Shown one piece after another: positions 53,485-64,000 of a DNA stretch of 64,000 nt (position 1 is the first letter of the stretch; the number at the start of each line of letters is the position of its first letter). Both the position numbers and the translations under genes were made by a program. The notes under the pieces are model-generated. The model did not search any database. It saw only the letters and a list, made by a program, of their open reading frames with translations, and was not told the origin of the DNA. The DNA lies in the NCBI GenBank assembly GCA_037447655.1, contig JBBHKE010001395.1:620001-684000 (forward strand), written 5' to 3'. The stretch is from Zygnema cylindricum. Taxonomy: Eukaryota > Streptophyta > Zygnematophyceae > Zygnematales > Zygnemataceae.

Positions 53485-56279
53485 ATTGCCATAAATGCGG
53501 CTCTAGGATTTGACACTTATCTTGTGATGCGACACGGAGCTGGTCCACATTTAGATTTTCAAGAAAAAGAAACTCAAAAAAGTGAAAAAGAAACTATAGA
53601 AAGCGAAAAAGAAACTTCAAAAAGCGAAAAAGAAACCGATGGAGTGAATTTTTCTTCATCTGATGGAAAGTCAAAGGACGAGGAATTTGACTCGGATAAT
53701 TTCGGAAACCCGAGGAAGGAAACAGAAAAAATGACGGAAGAAAGTCGATTAGGATGTTATTTTTGCAGCGATGTTGTGGCACCTTTGGATGTGAGTTACC
53801 TTTTTTTTTTTTTTTTTCAATTAGGCAGATAAGAAAAAATGTTATATCTCTCATGAAAAGTCAGGGATATTTTGTTTGAAATCTATAACCTTTCTTTCTT
53901 ATTTTAAAAAGGATCGTCTTTTTTTTTCTTTTTCTTTTGTTTGCTTCGTACTTACTTTTCAATGTTTTCTGGTTTTCAATGTTTATTGTTTTGTTTTCAT
54001 TTGTTCTTTTGTTTTTTCTCTCTCTCTTTCTCCCTATCTCAAGAACTTGTTTATGTTGTATAGATTAGTAAGTAAAACAAATAATCTGCAAACTCTATGG
54101 AAATGGAAAAAAGCATGAAATGTGTAGTTCAAAAACTTGTAGAGAGGACTAAATTAACTTTAAAGACATTCTAAGGATACGATAACCAACTATTATTACC
54201 GTCCTTAAATTTTTAACCATATTCATCATATTTTTCAATCTTATTCTTGCACCTGTTCAAAATTATGTCATTTCTAAAATTTAGGGGGACCTTTCCCCTC
54301 CCCCCCAAAAAAGCTGCTTATTGGGCCTTAGTGAGCCACTGAAATTACTCGATCTTAAATATATTCAACCACAAATCATTTGTTTTTTTTTTTCACAATG
54401 TTTGCCCTTTTTTATTGTTTCTTTGTCCTTTTTCCTACATTCTATCTGCCCGTCGTCAGCATCGTCTGTCAGTTTTCTATGCTCTTTTTCGTCATTACCT
54501 ATCGACGTTTTCTTTCCCTCGTCATTTACCTTTTATCCTTTTTTACTTTTTCTTTTCTTTCCAGTCTACAACAAATCGTACATTGGACCAACAATGTACC
54601 GTCACAAGACCGGGATTGGCCCCCATAGCCGCCTCTCTCGCAGTAGAACTTGCGATAAGTCTTTTGCATCATCCAAAAGGGTAAATTTTCTTAAATTTCC
54701 TTCAAATTAAATCAATTCCTCCAAATTCAAATCAATTCCTTCAAATTCAAATTAATTCCTTCAAATTTTGAAGAGTTAATTGGTTAAATAAAGAAGAGTT
54801 AATTTAGTTTTCGAGGTTTTTGGGAACTTTGTTTGCGATGTGTTGGTAAAGTTTCCTTATGCTAGTGTGAATTTGTTGGAATTTTTTGTGTTTTTTTAAT
54901 AGTGTTTTAGCTGGTTTCTCTAAGTTTTTCTTGATTTTCTGGTTTTTTTGGTCTTTTTTTAAGAAATTTCTGAGTCATAAGGCCGATTTGATGGTGAGAA
55001 GAGACGGTGAAAAATTAAAAAATCATATTCAATTAGGTTAAATATTAGTTAGAAAAAAATTATACTGTGAGGTTTCAATATTTGAAATGTGAAATCAGAA
55101 AATTTGACCCGGGAATTCCAAAACATATAAGCCATTTTTTTTTCCTTTTTCTTTACTTTGAACCTCTTTATGTTTTAAGAACGGATTTGAGAGAGAAAAA
55201 CGAACCAACATTTCAAAAATTGTGGAAATTGAAACAGTTTAAAAAATGTGGAAATTTACACATTTTAATATTTGTGGAAATTGAAACATTCTAAACAATC
55301 GTGAAAATTGAAATTTCAGAATTCGAGCTCCTCCTGATTCTGCGATGGACGTTGCCGAAAACCCGGACCTCCCACTTGGTATCGTACCCCATCAACTCCG
55401 AGGTTTTCTTTCACATTTTTCACAATTAGTGATTACCGGAACTGCTTTCGACAAATGTACAGCTTGTTCTCCCAAGGTTTATTCTCTCTCTCGCCCCTTT
55501 TTTCTTTTTTTGTTTTCTTTCTCTCCGATCTCTGTACGACAGTCAATGTTAAGATTTTGTTAAGATTTGTTAAGATTTTTGTTTGTTCTCTTTTTGAAAG
55601 ATATTTATTTTTGTTTTTTGTAATTGTGTTTTTTCTTAAGGTGTAATTATGTCTTCTTTAGATTATGTTTTTTTTTTAATTCAAGGTTATCTGTTCAATG
55701 AATGAACTTGTTATATTTGAATATATAACCGATTTNNNNNNNNNNCTCCCTCTCCCTCTCCCGCTCCCTCCCTATCCCCCTCCCCCTAACTTATTAAGTC
55801 ATTTTCTTCCTTCCTCAATAAATCTCCATTCGACCCTCCGACCGATTTGATTGTATTTCTCATTTTCACGAAAACAAAAAAATATAAGATGTCAAAACGA
55901 TGACATGATGATAATTGCCATTTTCTTTTTGTTTAATTTTATTTATTTATTTATTTGTTATCATTGTCATTTTCATTTATTTATTTATCTATTTACTTTT
56001 GTCATTTTCTTTGTCATTATCTATTTATTATTATTATTTTTTTTTTTCTTCACCTATTTATTTTTTTGTTTTTTGTTTTTTTTTTTGCTGAACTTGCAGA
56101 TAGTTTCCGAATTCCGGTCTCGAGGGTACGATTTTCTCCTTCGAGCTTTTAACGAGCCGAGGTTTCTTGAAGACGTCACCGGACTAACGGAATTGATGCG
56201 ATCAACAAACGATGTCATGGTAGGATGGGACGACGATGACGGGGGAAATGGAGAAAACGATGACGGTTTTATAATGTAA
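53485..56279 (+). CDS. ATG7: ATG7 (E1-like autophagy enzyme), last four exons only
   Basis: Exons 53,485-53,790, 54,565-54,680, 55,320-55,476 and 56,100-56,279 are in phase. They encode [16 protein letters not shown] (end of the adenylation fold), CYFC and CTAC (zinc-binding pairs), the active-site loop [16 protein letters not shown] with the catalytic Cys, [13 protein letters not shown], and the tail [17 protein letters not shown] ending in TAA. ATG7 activates ATG8 and ATG12 by adenylation and thioester formation and hands them to ATG3 and ATG10. The N-terminal domain and the nucleotide-binding half, about two thirds of the usual ~700 residues, are absent upstream. A lysine/glutamate-rich 7-residue repeat (SEKET units) is inserted between the adenylation part and the CYFC. 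A scaffold gap lies in the last intron. Confidence 0.93.
53560..53645 (+). repeat. 21-bp coding minisatellite in ATG7
   Basis: Units GAAACT...AGYGAAAAA repeat about three and a half times and encode (K/E)SEKET blocks. Confidence 0.85.
55736..55745. other. Scaffold gap (10 N) in the last ATG7 intron
   Basis: Ten N followed by CTCCCT repeats. Confidence 1.
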
Positions 56280-57031
56280 AAAAGGAAAAATCGGGTGGGG
56301 AGTTTGTTGTACATAAAATAAATGAATAAATGAGAAGAAAAAACGGACCGAAAAGGTATGAGTTTCTATGTGATGGAAGGAATTCGGTGGAAATACTCTA
56401 GCGATTCGTAGAAAATTGCCTTATGAAAGTACCGCTCTTATCGGTGGTTTCATCTCAAGAATGTGAACATATTTTGAGGACTAAAATATAAGATTTTTTA
56501 TCCCTTTCCTTGTAAAAATCAAATGGAAAAGCACATTTATATGAAGTTGTATTGTTACACGATGTTCATGTTGTTCTCTTTCTATAAGTATGGTTTTGGA
56601 TTTAAACAAAAAAAAAGGGAGTAACTTTATCAAAGTAAAAACAAAAATGTCAATCTATTAAAATAATCTCCGGTAAGAGGTGTACCCATTTGTTTTTCGT
56701 AATTCAATTTTAGGGTTTTTTAGGGTTAAACAAAAAAACTAGAAATTTCTCAACTTTCACACATTCCATACGTACGGAAAAGACAGATAAAAGCCGCTAT
56801 GGTACGATACGATACGCTTGCCCTAAAAAACGATTGAAGTTATTTCGTGCGCTCATTCCATTCTGCCGGTACTGAAAATGTGCCCAAAAAAAAATTAGTC
56901 TCATGAAATCAGTGTTATGTATCTCTTAGATTTTCTTTCGTGATAATTTCGATAACCGGTTATGTTGAATATCGGTCGGCGAGGAGTCCCGATACATTGT
57001 TTTTGGACCAACAAAACTTTATCGCAAATAT
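56280..57031. other. 3' flank of ATG7; no gene
   Basis: AT-rich. AATAAATGAATAAATG shortly after the stop (about 56,318-56,333) may be the polyadenylation region. Confidence 0.5.
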
Positions 57032-58318
57032 TAGTGTTGTGTATTGGTAAAAAAATTATCGCGATAACACCGATACCGATAGTTATCGGTTATCGAACGG
57101 TCAGAGGTCCCGATATATCGGTCCGAGACCAACAAATTCCATATCGGCGATAACTTTAAAAATATATAGTACGGATACTATAGTACTTTATTATATACTG
57201 TATTATACTATTTACATTATATAGCGTGGCATGCCACATAAAAGAATTTGTTCCGTAACTATTTAACTGAAATTATTACGGACAGCGCAGCACATAAAAC
57301 GTAGACAAATTTAAAATAATATACTACCGAAACGAAAAAAAATAAAATATATTGAAAAATTGTGAATCAATTTTTTTTCGGAAAAAAGACGAACAGACGT
57401 ATAGACGAACACATCTGTCAGACAGCCGCCATTTACAGCCACCATATTTTTGAACCTACTATAACCAGGCAGCACTTATTTGAGGAAAAACTAGTTTTTT
57501 ATAAAATAGTAAAAAACTAAAAGTATATATTTATTCATTCTAATGGATTATCAGGAAATTGTAGGAGGAGAGGAGGATGGGACACTGATTTTTGATGAGG
57601 AGGTAGAAGAGATTCAAAATGTCAAAGAATTAGAGAGTTACAAAAAAATTCAGATTTTGAATTGGGTGATTTTGGAATTTTAAAACATTGACAATGTGGT
57701 AATTGGATTTTGAGAAATCTGACATTGAAGATTTCTGGAGATTGATAATTGATAGGTTAAGAATTTTATAATTTTCAGATTTTGAATTTTGAATAGCTCA
57801 TAATCGTCCAAATTTCAACTTATGTATTTATTTTGCCCAGCGTTATTGCGGATCGTTTCTAAAATGGACTGAAAATGCATTAAAAAAAAAAAACCAATGT
57901 AGACAAACAATGGAAGTGATATGAGGGAGTAACTAACCTTGCAAAAAACAAATAACAGTCAAAAGGACATTCTGGACGGGTATGGGAGGGTGTAAAACCA
58001 AGTAAACCCCCCTTAAATTAGAAATAATGAAAGAAATATAGCGATTTTTTACCGAAATCGGGGGGAAAGGGGTCTGCGACCGTCCGGGGAATAACACGTA
58101 CAGATGAGTGTACTGGCCGTACATTTATCTGTACGGTCCGTACAGATATCGCCGATAGTTATCGATATCGGTGTTATCGCCGATAATAACCGATAAATAT
58201 CGGTTATTTATCGGCGATAACACTGATAGCGATATATCGTACCAATATATCAATTATCGGCTACCCGAAAAAATGCCCATATCGATTATCGGCAAATCCT
58301 TACAGATACACAACACTA
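57032..58318. mobile_element. hAT-like nonautonomous element (1,287 bp)
   Basis: TAGTGTTGTGTATTGG ... ATACACAACACTA with an exact 8-bp target duplication GCAAATAT (57,024-57,031 and 58,319-58,326), the length typical of hAT. Sub-terminal CGATAACACCGATA and ATCGGTTAT words are arranged as inverted repeats near both ends. No transposase. Confidence 0.88.
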
Positions 58319-58389
58319 GCAAATATATTGGAGCTGGGCGTTTCACTACAGTATTCAGTCCGTATGTTGTAGATCGAAAATACAGAAAC

Positions 58390-59264
58390 TACACCGCGAA
58401 TTGTAATTAGAGTAAATTACTCTAATTCGGTCGCTCGAAATTTCAACTCTATCACATGAAATAGAGTAAATGATTCTAATTTTTTCATTATTCTATTTAA
58501 GGTAAAGTTTAATTAGCGTTTTTAATTCTAATATAGGTTCGTTTTAAATAGTGTGGAGTACGGACGACCTCCGACCTCGACCGTGCAAAATTTTACTTTA
58601 TTAAGTAAAAAAGTACAAATAATGATTTAATATAGGCCGTTATCATGTAACTGCGTTTTAACAAACCGCGTAGTGCAAACGCCATAGTGACGATAAAATG
58701 TACGTTTTGCCAAATTCTGTACGAATACCTTATTTACAATAGAGGATATTAGCGTGCCAATTAGAGTACTTAAATTAAGGGAATTGATCATGTCAATGAC
58801 TGTTTTGGTTGCGCACAGTCACTTACGTCACTTTGTCAAAAATTGTACGTTTGAAGTACATATTGGTACAAATAAAGTACCGTTGAGTAAAATTTTGTTG
58901 GTCAATCGGTTGGACAACTTTGACTTTCAATGAAGGTCGACGTCCGCAAGCGCGGCAAAATTTTAAGCGGTTGAAACAATATATTGAAAGTCAAAGTTGT
59001 CCAACCGATTGACCGTCAAAATTTTACTCAACGGTACTTTATTTGTACCAATATGTACTTCAAACGTACAATTTTTGACAAAGTGACGTAAGTGACTGTC
59101 CGCAACCAAAACAGTCACTGTCATGATCAATTCCCTAAATAAATTAGAGTAAACTTCATAGTTGAAACAGCTCTATCACACAAATTAACGTTCAATACTC
59201 TAATTTATTTTTTTAGTTTTTGTGCTCTAATTTTTTCATTACTCTAATTACGATTCGCTGTGTA
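58390..59264. mobile_element. TA-type MITE containing a fold-back (875 bp)
   Basis: TACACCGCGAATTGTAATTAGAGTAA ... TTACTCTAATTACGATTCGCTGTGTA. The right end of another copy is present as a fragment at about 61,857-61,893. Confidence 0.75.
58778..59136. repeat. Long inverted repeat, ~154-bp arms, 51-nt loop
   Basis: Arms 58,778-58,931 and 58,983-59,136 are complementary with only a few mismatches (begin AGGGAATTGATCATG, end ATTGAAAGTC). The loop is GC-richer (AAGGTCGACGTCCGCAAGCGCGG). Confidence 0.95.
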
Positions 59265-59600
59265 GTTTACAGAAATCCGCGATTATCCGTACCAAACTGT
59301 ACTGCTTATTTTGTTTCTATACTCGAAACAACATTATAGAGAATCTTGCCAATGCTCTCCGATGGTCTGGGAGGTAACACTGACCGTCGGATATTCATCC
59401 GCGTGGCGTTCGTTTAATTTATTACTAATATTGAATTTATCGCCGGTAGTGTATTATCCTACACACAAAAGTACGAAGAACAACCTTCTATCGTTAAGCA
59501 CAATACGACCGCTTTATCATAAAGCCGACAATGTCGAAAAACGACAAACTCACGAAAACGACAAACTTTTCCAAAAACGGTGAGAAGTTAGTACAGGTGA
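59265..59600. repeat. Repeat shared with 62,553-62,750
   Basis: Both contain TTTACANAAATCCGCGA, CCGTACCAAA, ACAACATTANAGAGAATCTTGCC and GGCCGTCGGATGTTCAT-like words in the same order. A member of an undefined repeat family upstream of the carboxylesterase start. Confidence 0.7.
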
Positions 59601-59827
59601 CGCGTGTCTGCATGGAGCCGTAAATAGTGGGGAAGTCGTTTCGTACTTCACGACTCTCTCCCTTCAAAATCGAAACCTTTTCCTTTCTTGTTCTCCTATC
59701 TTCCTTTCCATCTCTCTCCCTCTCCCCCCCCCCTCCCCCGCGCTCTTCCTCTCACTCTCTCTCCCTCGTCTATCTCTCACTTTCCTCCTCCACTCCAAAG
59801 TTAAATTTTCCCACAATCCCTTTCAAA

Positions 59828-61058
59828 ATGTTCCCTCTTTCCCTCACCTCCCTCTCCCTCTCCCTCTCCCTCTTCCTCTTCTTTCTCCCTTCCACCTCCG
59901 CCAGAGATTCTCTCTACGGCGCCTCCCTCTCTACCACCTCTCTCTCCCCCCACACCCGCCTCCTCCCTCTCGGCCTCATCAACGGCTCCGCCTGCCCCAA
60001 ATATCCAAAAGTTTCCCAATTTCTCGGAATCCCATTCGCCAAACCTCCTGTGGGCCCTCTCCGCTATCGTCCAGCGGAGTTGTACGACACTCCGTACACT
60101 CGTCCAGCTCTCCAGGCGACCACTGTCCCGCCGCCATGTGGCAGCATCTGCACGCTCAACTTCATCCCAGGAAACGACGACGGGCAAACGGAGGACATCA
60201 GTAGTGAGGTGAGGGGAGAGGGAGGAGGGGGAGGAATGTAACGAGAGGAGGGGGATTGGAAATTTGGAGAAAGAGGAGGAGGATAGGGAAGGAGGAAGAG
60301 AGAGAAGGAGAGGATTGGGAATAGAGAAGTGGAGGACGTCCGAAGTGAAATGGGAGCAGAGGGAAGAGTGTGAAATAAAATTGGGGGAAAGGGAAGAAAA
60401 TTAAGAGATGGGATGGGAGAGCGAGGACGGGGAAGAGGTAGAGTAGTGGGAGAGGAGAGGATAGATCATGAAGGAAGAAATTACAGAAGCAAATTATAGG
60501 AGAAAAAAAGTATGTGAAAAGAGGCAAGAGATGAGGGAGAGAGAATAGAGGAAATATGTAGAGGCGAACGAATCTCTTTTTCTCCCTTTCCACCCCTGTC
60601 CCTTTTCCCAACCCAACATATTTCACACTATTTTTGTCATCCCTTTTCTTTTTCTAATTTCTTGTCTGTTTCTGGCATTTTATCTGTTTGCAGGACTGTC
60701 TGTACATGAACATCTGGGCTCCTGTACGGCCCAGCTATGCCCGGGCCTCCCTCCCCGTGAGAGTTTTCATCCATGGGGGAGCGGTGAACATGTGTTCCGC
60801 TTCAGACATACATTTGAACGGATGCGCCGCAGTGGGAAAAACGGACATGATTCAGGTTAATATTCAGGTGAGAAACACAGATCTTGAGCAAGAACGAGAA
60901 AGGGAGAGTGGGTATAGGGTCAGAAGGCGTGGGGATCAGGAGGGAGTGGTTTTGGAGGAGAGTGAAGGAGGGAAGGAGGGGAGAAGAGGAGGAATGTTTT
61001 TGTCAGATGGTGTGTGGGTGGGTGGATTCTCTCCCTCACCCTCTCTCGCACGCACTCT

Positions 61059-61106
<48 letters not shown>

Positions 61107-61506
61107 CTCTCTCTCTCTCTCTCTCTGCAATACTCTTCAAGTTCAATATTTGTTTTTTCTCCTCATCCTTTCCCTTTGCCTCTCCCATGTGCTCTTCTCT
61201 CACGGTCGTCTTTCTCTCTTTTTCATTTCTTCTCTCCCGTATATATGTCCCTGGTACTGTCGGCATTTTTTGTTTTGCGTTAAACAACAGGCGATCTATT
61301 ATATATACAACTTGATGCGTAGTGTTTGTGTATCTTAGAAGGTATTGCATTTTTGCAACTATTCAGTTCTGCGCTGATTTGGTTAGTACACTTCTAATTG
61401 CTTTTTGTGATGATGTTTCTTGTGATGTTTCAGTTTCGTAAAGGCCCATTTGGATATTTTGCCCATCCGTCCACATTCCACGAATCAAACTCGACCGGAA
61501 ATTGGG
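59828..61506 (+). CDS. Type-B carboxylesterase, secreted, first three exons only
   Basis: Exons 59,828-60,208, 60,694-60,867 and 61,434-61,506 are in phase (0, 0, then 1). The start at 59,828 gives a hydrophobic signal peptide (MFPLSLTSLSLSLSLFLFFL), encoded by CTCCCT-like DNA. The alpha/beta-hydrolase features are the FLGIPFAKPPVGPLRYRPAE block, EDCLYMNIWAPV (split by intron 1), VRVFIHGGA for the oxyanion hole, and FRKGPFGYFA leading to GNWG, just before the nucleophile region. The catalytic Ser (GxSxG), Glu and His exons do not appear in the next 2.5 kb. The gene either continues beyond the window or is truncated. The substrate is unknown; the family hydrolyses esters outside the cell or in the ER. 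Confidence 0.85.
60930..61433 (+). repeat. Carboxylesterase intron 2 with (CT)n tract
   Basis: Nearly pure CT at 61,056-61,126, pyrimidine on the coding strand. It explains Ser/Leu open frames there. Confidence 0.85.
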
Positions 61507-62516
61507 GTATGAAATGCTACATGTTCAATGCCTTTTTTATTTGCTCTTGTTTCATGTTTTTCTTTCTTAGTATTTTTTTGAAATTGGGATGAAACTGCAA
61601 GAAACAAAAGAACGGTGAAGGGTATTGCTTACATGTGTGTGTATACACAGAAGTAGCTACGTACTCATACAATTAATAAATACATAGACGTTGTTGTTGG
61701 ACTTGTCTTTGCATGGAATATTGAGTGTGGATCATGTTTTTTGGGTGTTTCCAATTTTCATTGGTGAATGTGCTTGTGCTTGTCCAAGCCTATGAGATTA
61801 GAAGCTGATTGACTCTTTCTTTGCTCTTCTTTTTTTTTGTGGGGGGGGGGGGGGGGATTTTTCATTACTCTAATTACGATTCGCGGTGTACTGTAACTCA
61901 GTACGGAGATATTGCGATAGTTTTATATTGGCCTATCTTACTGATATTTCGAACAGGTATATTTAATGTCGGAAGTTGTCAAAAAAATTACATATTGAAT
62001 ATCGGTAAAAAAACTTCCGATACACAACACTTCATGAAATTGAATTTGAAAATTGGCAGTTTTTATGGAAATTCACCGTCGTAATTTTAGTTGACTTTGA
62101 CTTTATTGACTGTTGACTAAAAATGCACACTCCGCAATATTTCCGGATATGGCAACAGTTTGACTTCGACCTGAAATAGGTACTTATTTTTGTCGTGTGC
62201 ATTTAGTCAAAATTTAGAAATATCTTATCTAAGCAGGTTTTCCAGTTAAAATAGTGGATCGCACATGTTTTTCTAGTAAGGTATACACAAACGACGCCAG
62301 GTAATCATAAAAAACGTGTTTGAACACGGATAATTTCCACGTATGCAAATGCAGACAAAAGGGACTTGTACAAGAGGCGTAGGTGTCACCTGTCAAGACA
62401 ACAACGGAGAATGTCAGACTTTAGATTTAGGGGAGCGTCAAGTTTCCCAATTGTCACAAATTAGAGGACACGTGGATAATATCGGATAATGACCAACGAA
62501 ATAAAACGTTGACTGA
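61507..62516. other. No coding exon found after carboxylesterase exon 3
   Basis: G-run at 61,840-61,857, then a TA-type MITE end fragment (TCATTACTCTAATTACGATTCGCGGTGTA, 61,857-61,893), then AT-rich sequence. Confidence 0.5.
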
Positions 62517-62750
62517 GGGTGGCGTTCCATTAGGCGAAAAGTGGCGTAGTTTACAAAAATCCGCGACCCTCCGTACCAAATCGTACCGCCTATTTTGTTT
62601 TTATACGAAAAACAACATTACAGAGAATCTTGCCGATACTCTCCGAAGGTCTTGGAATTAATACTGGCCGTCGGATGTTCATCTGCGAGGAGTTCGAAGG
62701 TCTTGGACTTAATACTGGCCGTCGGATGTTCATGTGCGAGGAGTTCGCTT
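62517..62750. mobile_element. Left end of a Harbinger-type element; 51-bp tandem duplication
   Basis: GGGTGGCGTTCCATTAGGCG matches the TIR of the elements at 12,197 and 20,300. No right end is found in the remaining window. At 62,645-62,695 and 62,696-62,746 a 51-bp unit (GAAGGTCTTGGA...GCGAGGAGTTC) is duplicated with few changes. Confidence 0.6.
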
Positions 62751-64000
62751 CATTTTTTTCTGTAACTAGTAAATCAATGCCCGTGGCAAAGTTTGTGTTG
62801 TGTGTATTTAAGGTTGTATAGAGTTTTTGTACTCTATATGTTTGGGAACAACTTCAGGTTGGTTTTTTTATGAACTATACAAATGTAAATCATATGTGGG
62901 AATAACAACCATAGGGTGTTTTGATTTACAACACAAATATTGACAATTTTAAACCGAGAGAATGTCCCATGTAATTTTGTGCAAACAAACATGTTTTGAA
63001 GTTCATAATCATATTTAGTCTACTTCACAATAGGAATATTGTAGTTGAGATTAAATGGGTTTATAAATGACAGAGTGTCACCTTTGTAATAACGTTCAAT
63101 GGTGTGCAGCTCTATCAATTTCAACTAACTAACTATACTTACCTAACCATTCAACACCTATATCTATGTGTAACTGTCAGAAATCAAATGTTTATTTTTA
63201 GCTACAGATCTCATGTTGGTGTGTTTTGTTACACAATATGTTTTTGTTCACATAAGTCAATCAATGCCCGTTACACGGACATGATTCGTGTCGTGTTTTG
63301 TTATGCTTGTTATATGCGCATGTATTGTGTGTTGTTTTATCACGCTTTGTTGAGCCTTACCAAAGTATTATACAAATATACGTTTATGTGTTCAATAAGC
63401 AATTGTACGACATGCATTATATGTAAAGAGTCTCTCTGCAAATTTTATTGGAACAACAACCATAGAGTGATGGTATAAGCATAGAAAACATACACACTTC
63501 CAAACATCAAGAATATTCCATTGAAGAAGTGTTAGAACATAAGTGTGTCGAAGTATCTATACCTATGCAGTTTACCTTAAAACGTTAACAACCCAATTAG
63601 GATTAAACATAATTTTTGATATTAACTTTTTATAGCTCTAACAATGTTAACGGATAAGTTTCTTTCAAAACTTCTTTATTTCACTATTGTAAAAGAAATG
63701 TCAACTTTCACATTGTATTACCTTCTCCTGTTTATGGAAACATCTAAATACACATGTATTGTTGTTAGTGTTAGACACACTAATTCAACGCCCCTTTCTT
63801 TTTCCTATCTCGCTTGTTTTTTCTCCCCCTTCCCTCTCTCTTGTTGTCTCTCTCCTCTCCCTCTCTCTCTCCCTCTTCGTCTTCTATCTCTCCTCTCTTC
63901 CTCTTTCTTCTTGTCCGTTCATATATTGTTGGTTAACATATTGTTGGTTCATATATTTCCGGTGCATATATTGTCGGTTCGTACTTTGGCGATTCACATC
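62751..64000. other. No gene recognised; CT-rich end
   Basis: AT-rich, then a TCTCTCCCTC-rich block at about 63,790-63,915 and ATATTGTTGGTT/CATATATT repeats to the window edge. Confidence 0.5.

Noticed and set aside
1-64000. CRISPR arrays, rRNA genes, bacterial operons
   Set aside because: No regularly spaced direct repeats with unique spacers, no rRNA motifs, and all genes are intron-containing or transposon genes.

Overview
This is a gene-poor, AT-rich, transposon-packed nuclear segment of a eukaryote, most likely of the green plant lineage (streptophyte; a charophyte alga or non-seed plant fits best, but the species cannot be named). Reasons: spliceosomal introns with GT..AG ends, plant-type C53, ATG7 and universal-stress-protein exons, PIF/Harbinger, hAT-like and TA-flanked MITEs, copia-type LTR elements, and a retroelement that encodes a cytosine methyltransferase. 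Two 10-N scaffold gaps (38,852-38,861 and 55,736-55,745) both lie beside CT-rich tracts.

Layout. 1-4.6 kb: minus-strand decayed LTR retroelement, gag / zinc knuckles / aspartic protease / C5-DNA methyltransferase, next to a diverged LTR. 5-10.3 kb: no recognisable intact gene, with simple repeats. 10.4-21 kb: a run of TWA-flanked PIF/Harbinger-type elements, including one 7.4-kb element with a broken DDE transposase and an intact trihelix/Myb-like partner gene. 21.9-23.9 kb: intact four-exon universal stress protein gene. 25.3-32.4 kb: four-level nest of transposons ending in a gag-only LTR element. 33.7-40.2 kb: three decayed copies of a non-LTR reverse transcriptase; the longest keeps a CCHC plus PD-(D/E)XK-like C-terminus of R2-group style. 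41-44 kb: MITE cluster. 44.1-47.4 kb: first three exons of C53 (CDK5RAP3), the UFMylation/ER-phagy adaptor. 47.85-53.1 kb: nearly complete copia element. 53.5-56.3 kb: last four exons of ATG7. 57-59.3 kb: hAT-like and TA-type elements with a large fold-back. 59.8-61.5 kb: first three exons of a secreted type-B carboxylesterase. The rest is repeats and unassigned DNA.

Main points: (1) a retrotransposon-borne DNA methyltransferase; (2) two different LTR elements whose gag start codon lies inside the LTR and whose primer-binding site matches the anticodon-side half of initiator tRNA-Met; (3) 5' C53 and 3' ATG7, two autophagy-related genes, joined across a copia element that lacks a target-site duplication, which suggests ectopic recombination or a chimeric assembly.
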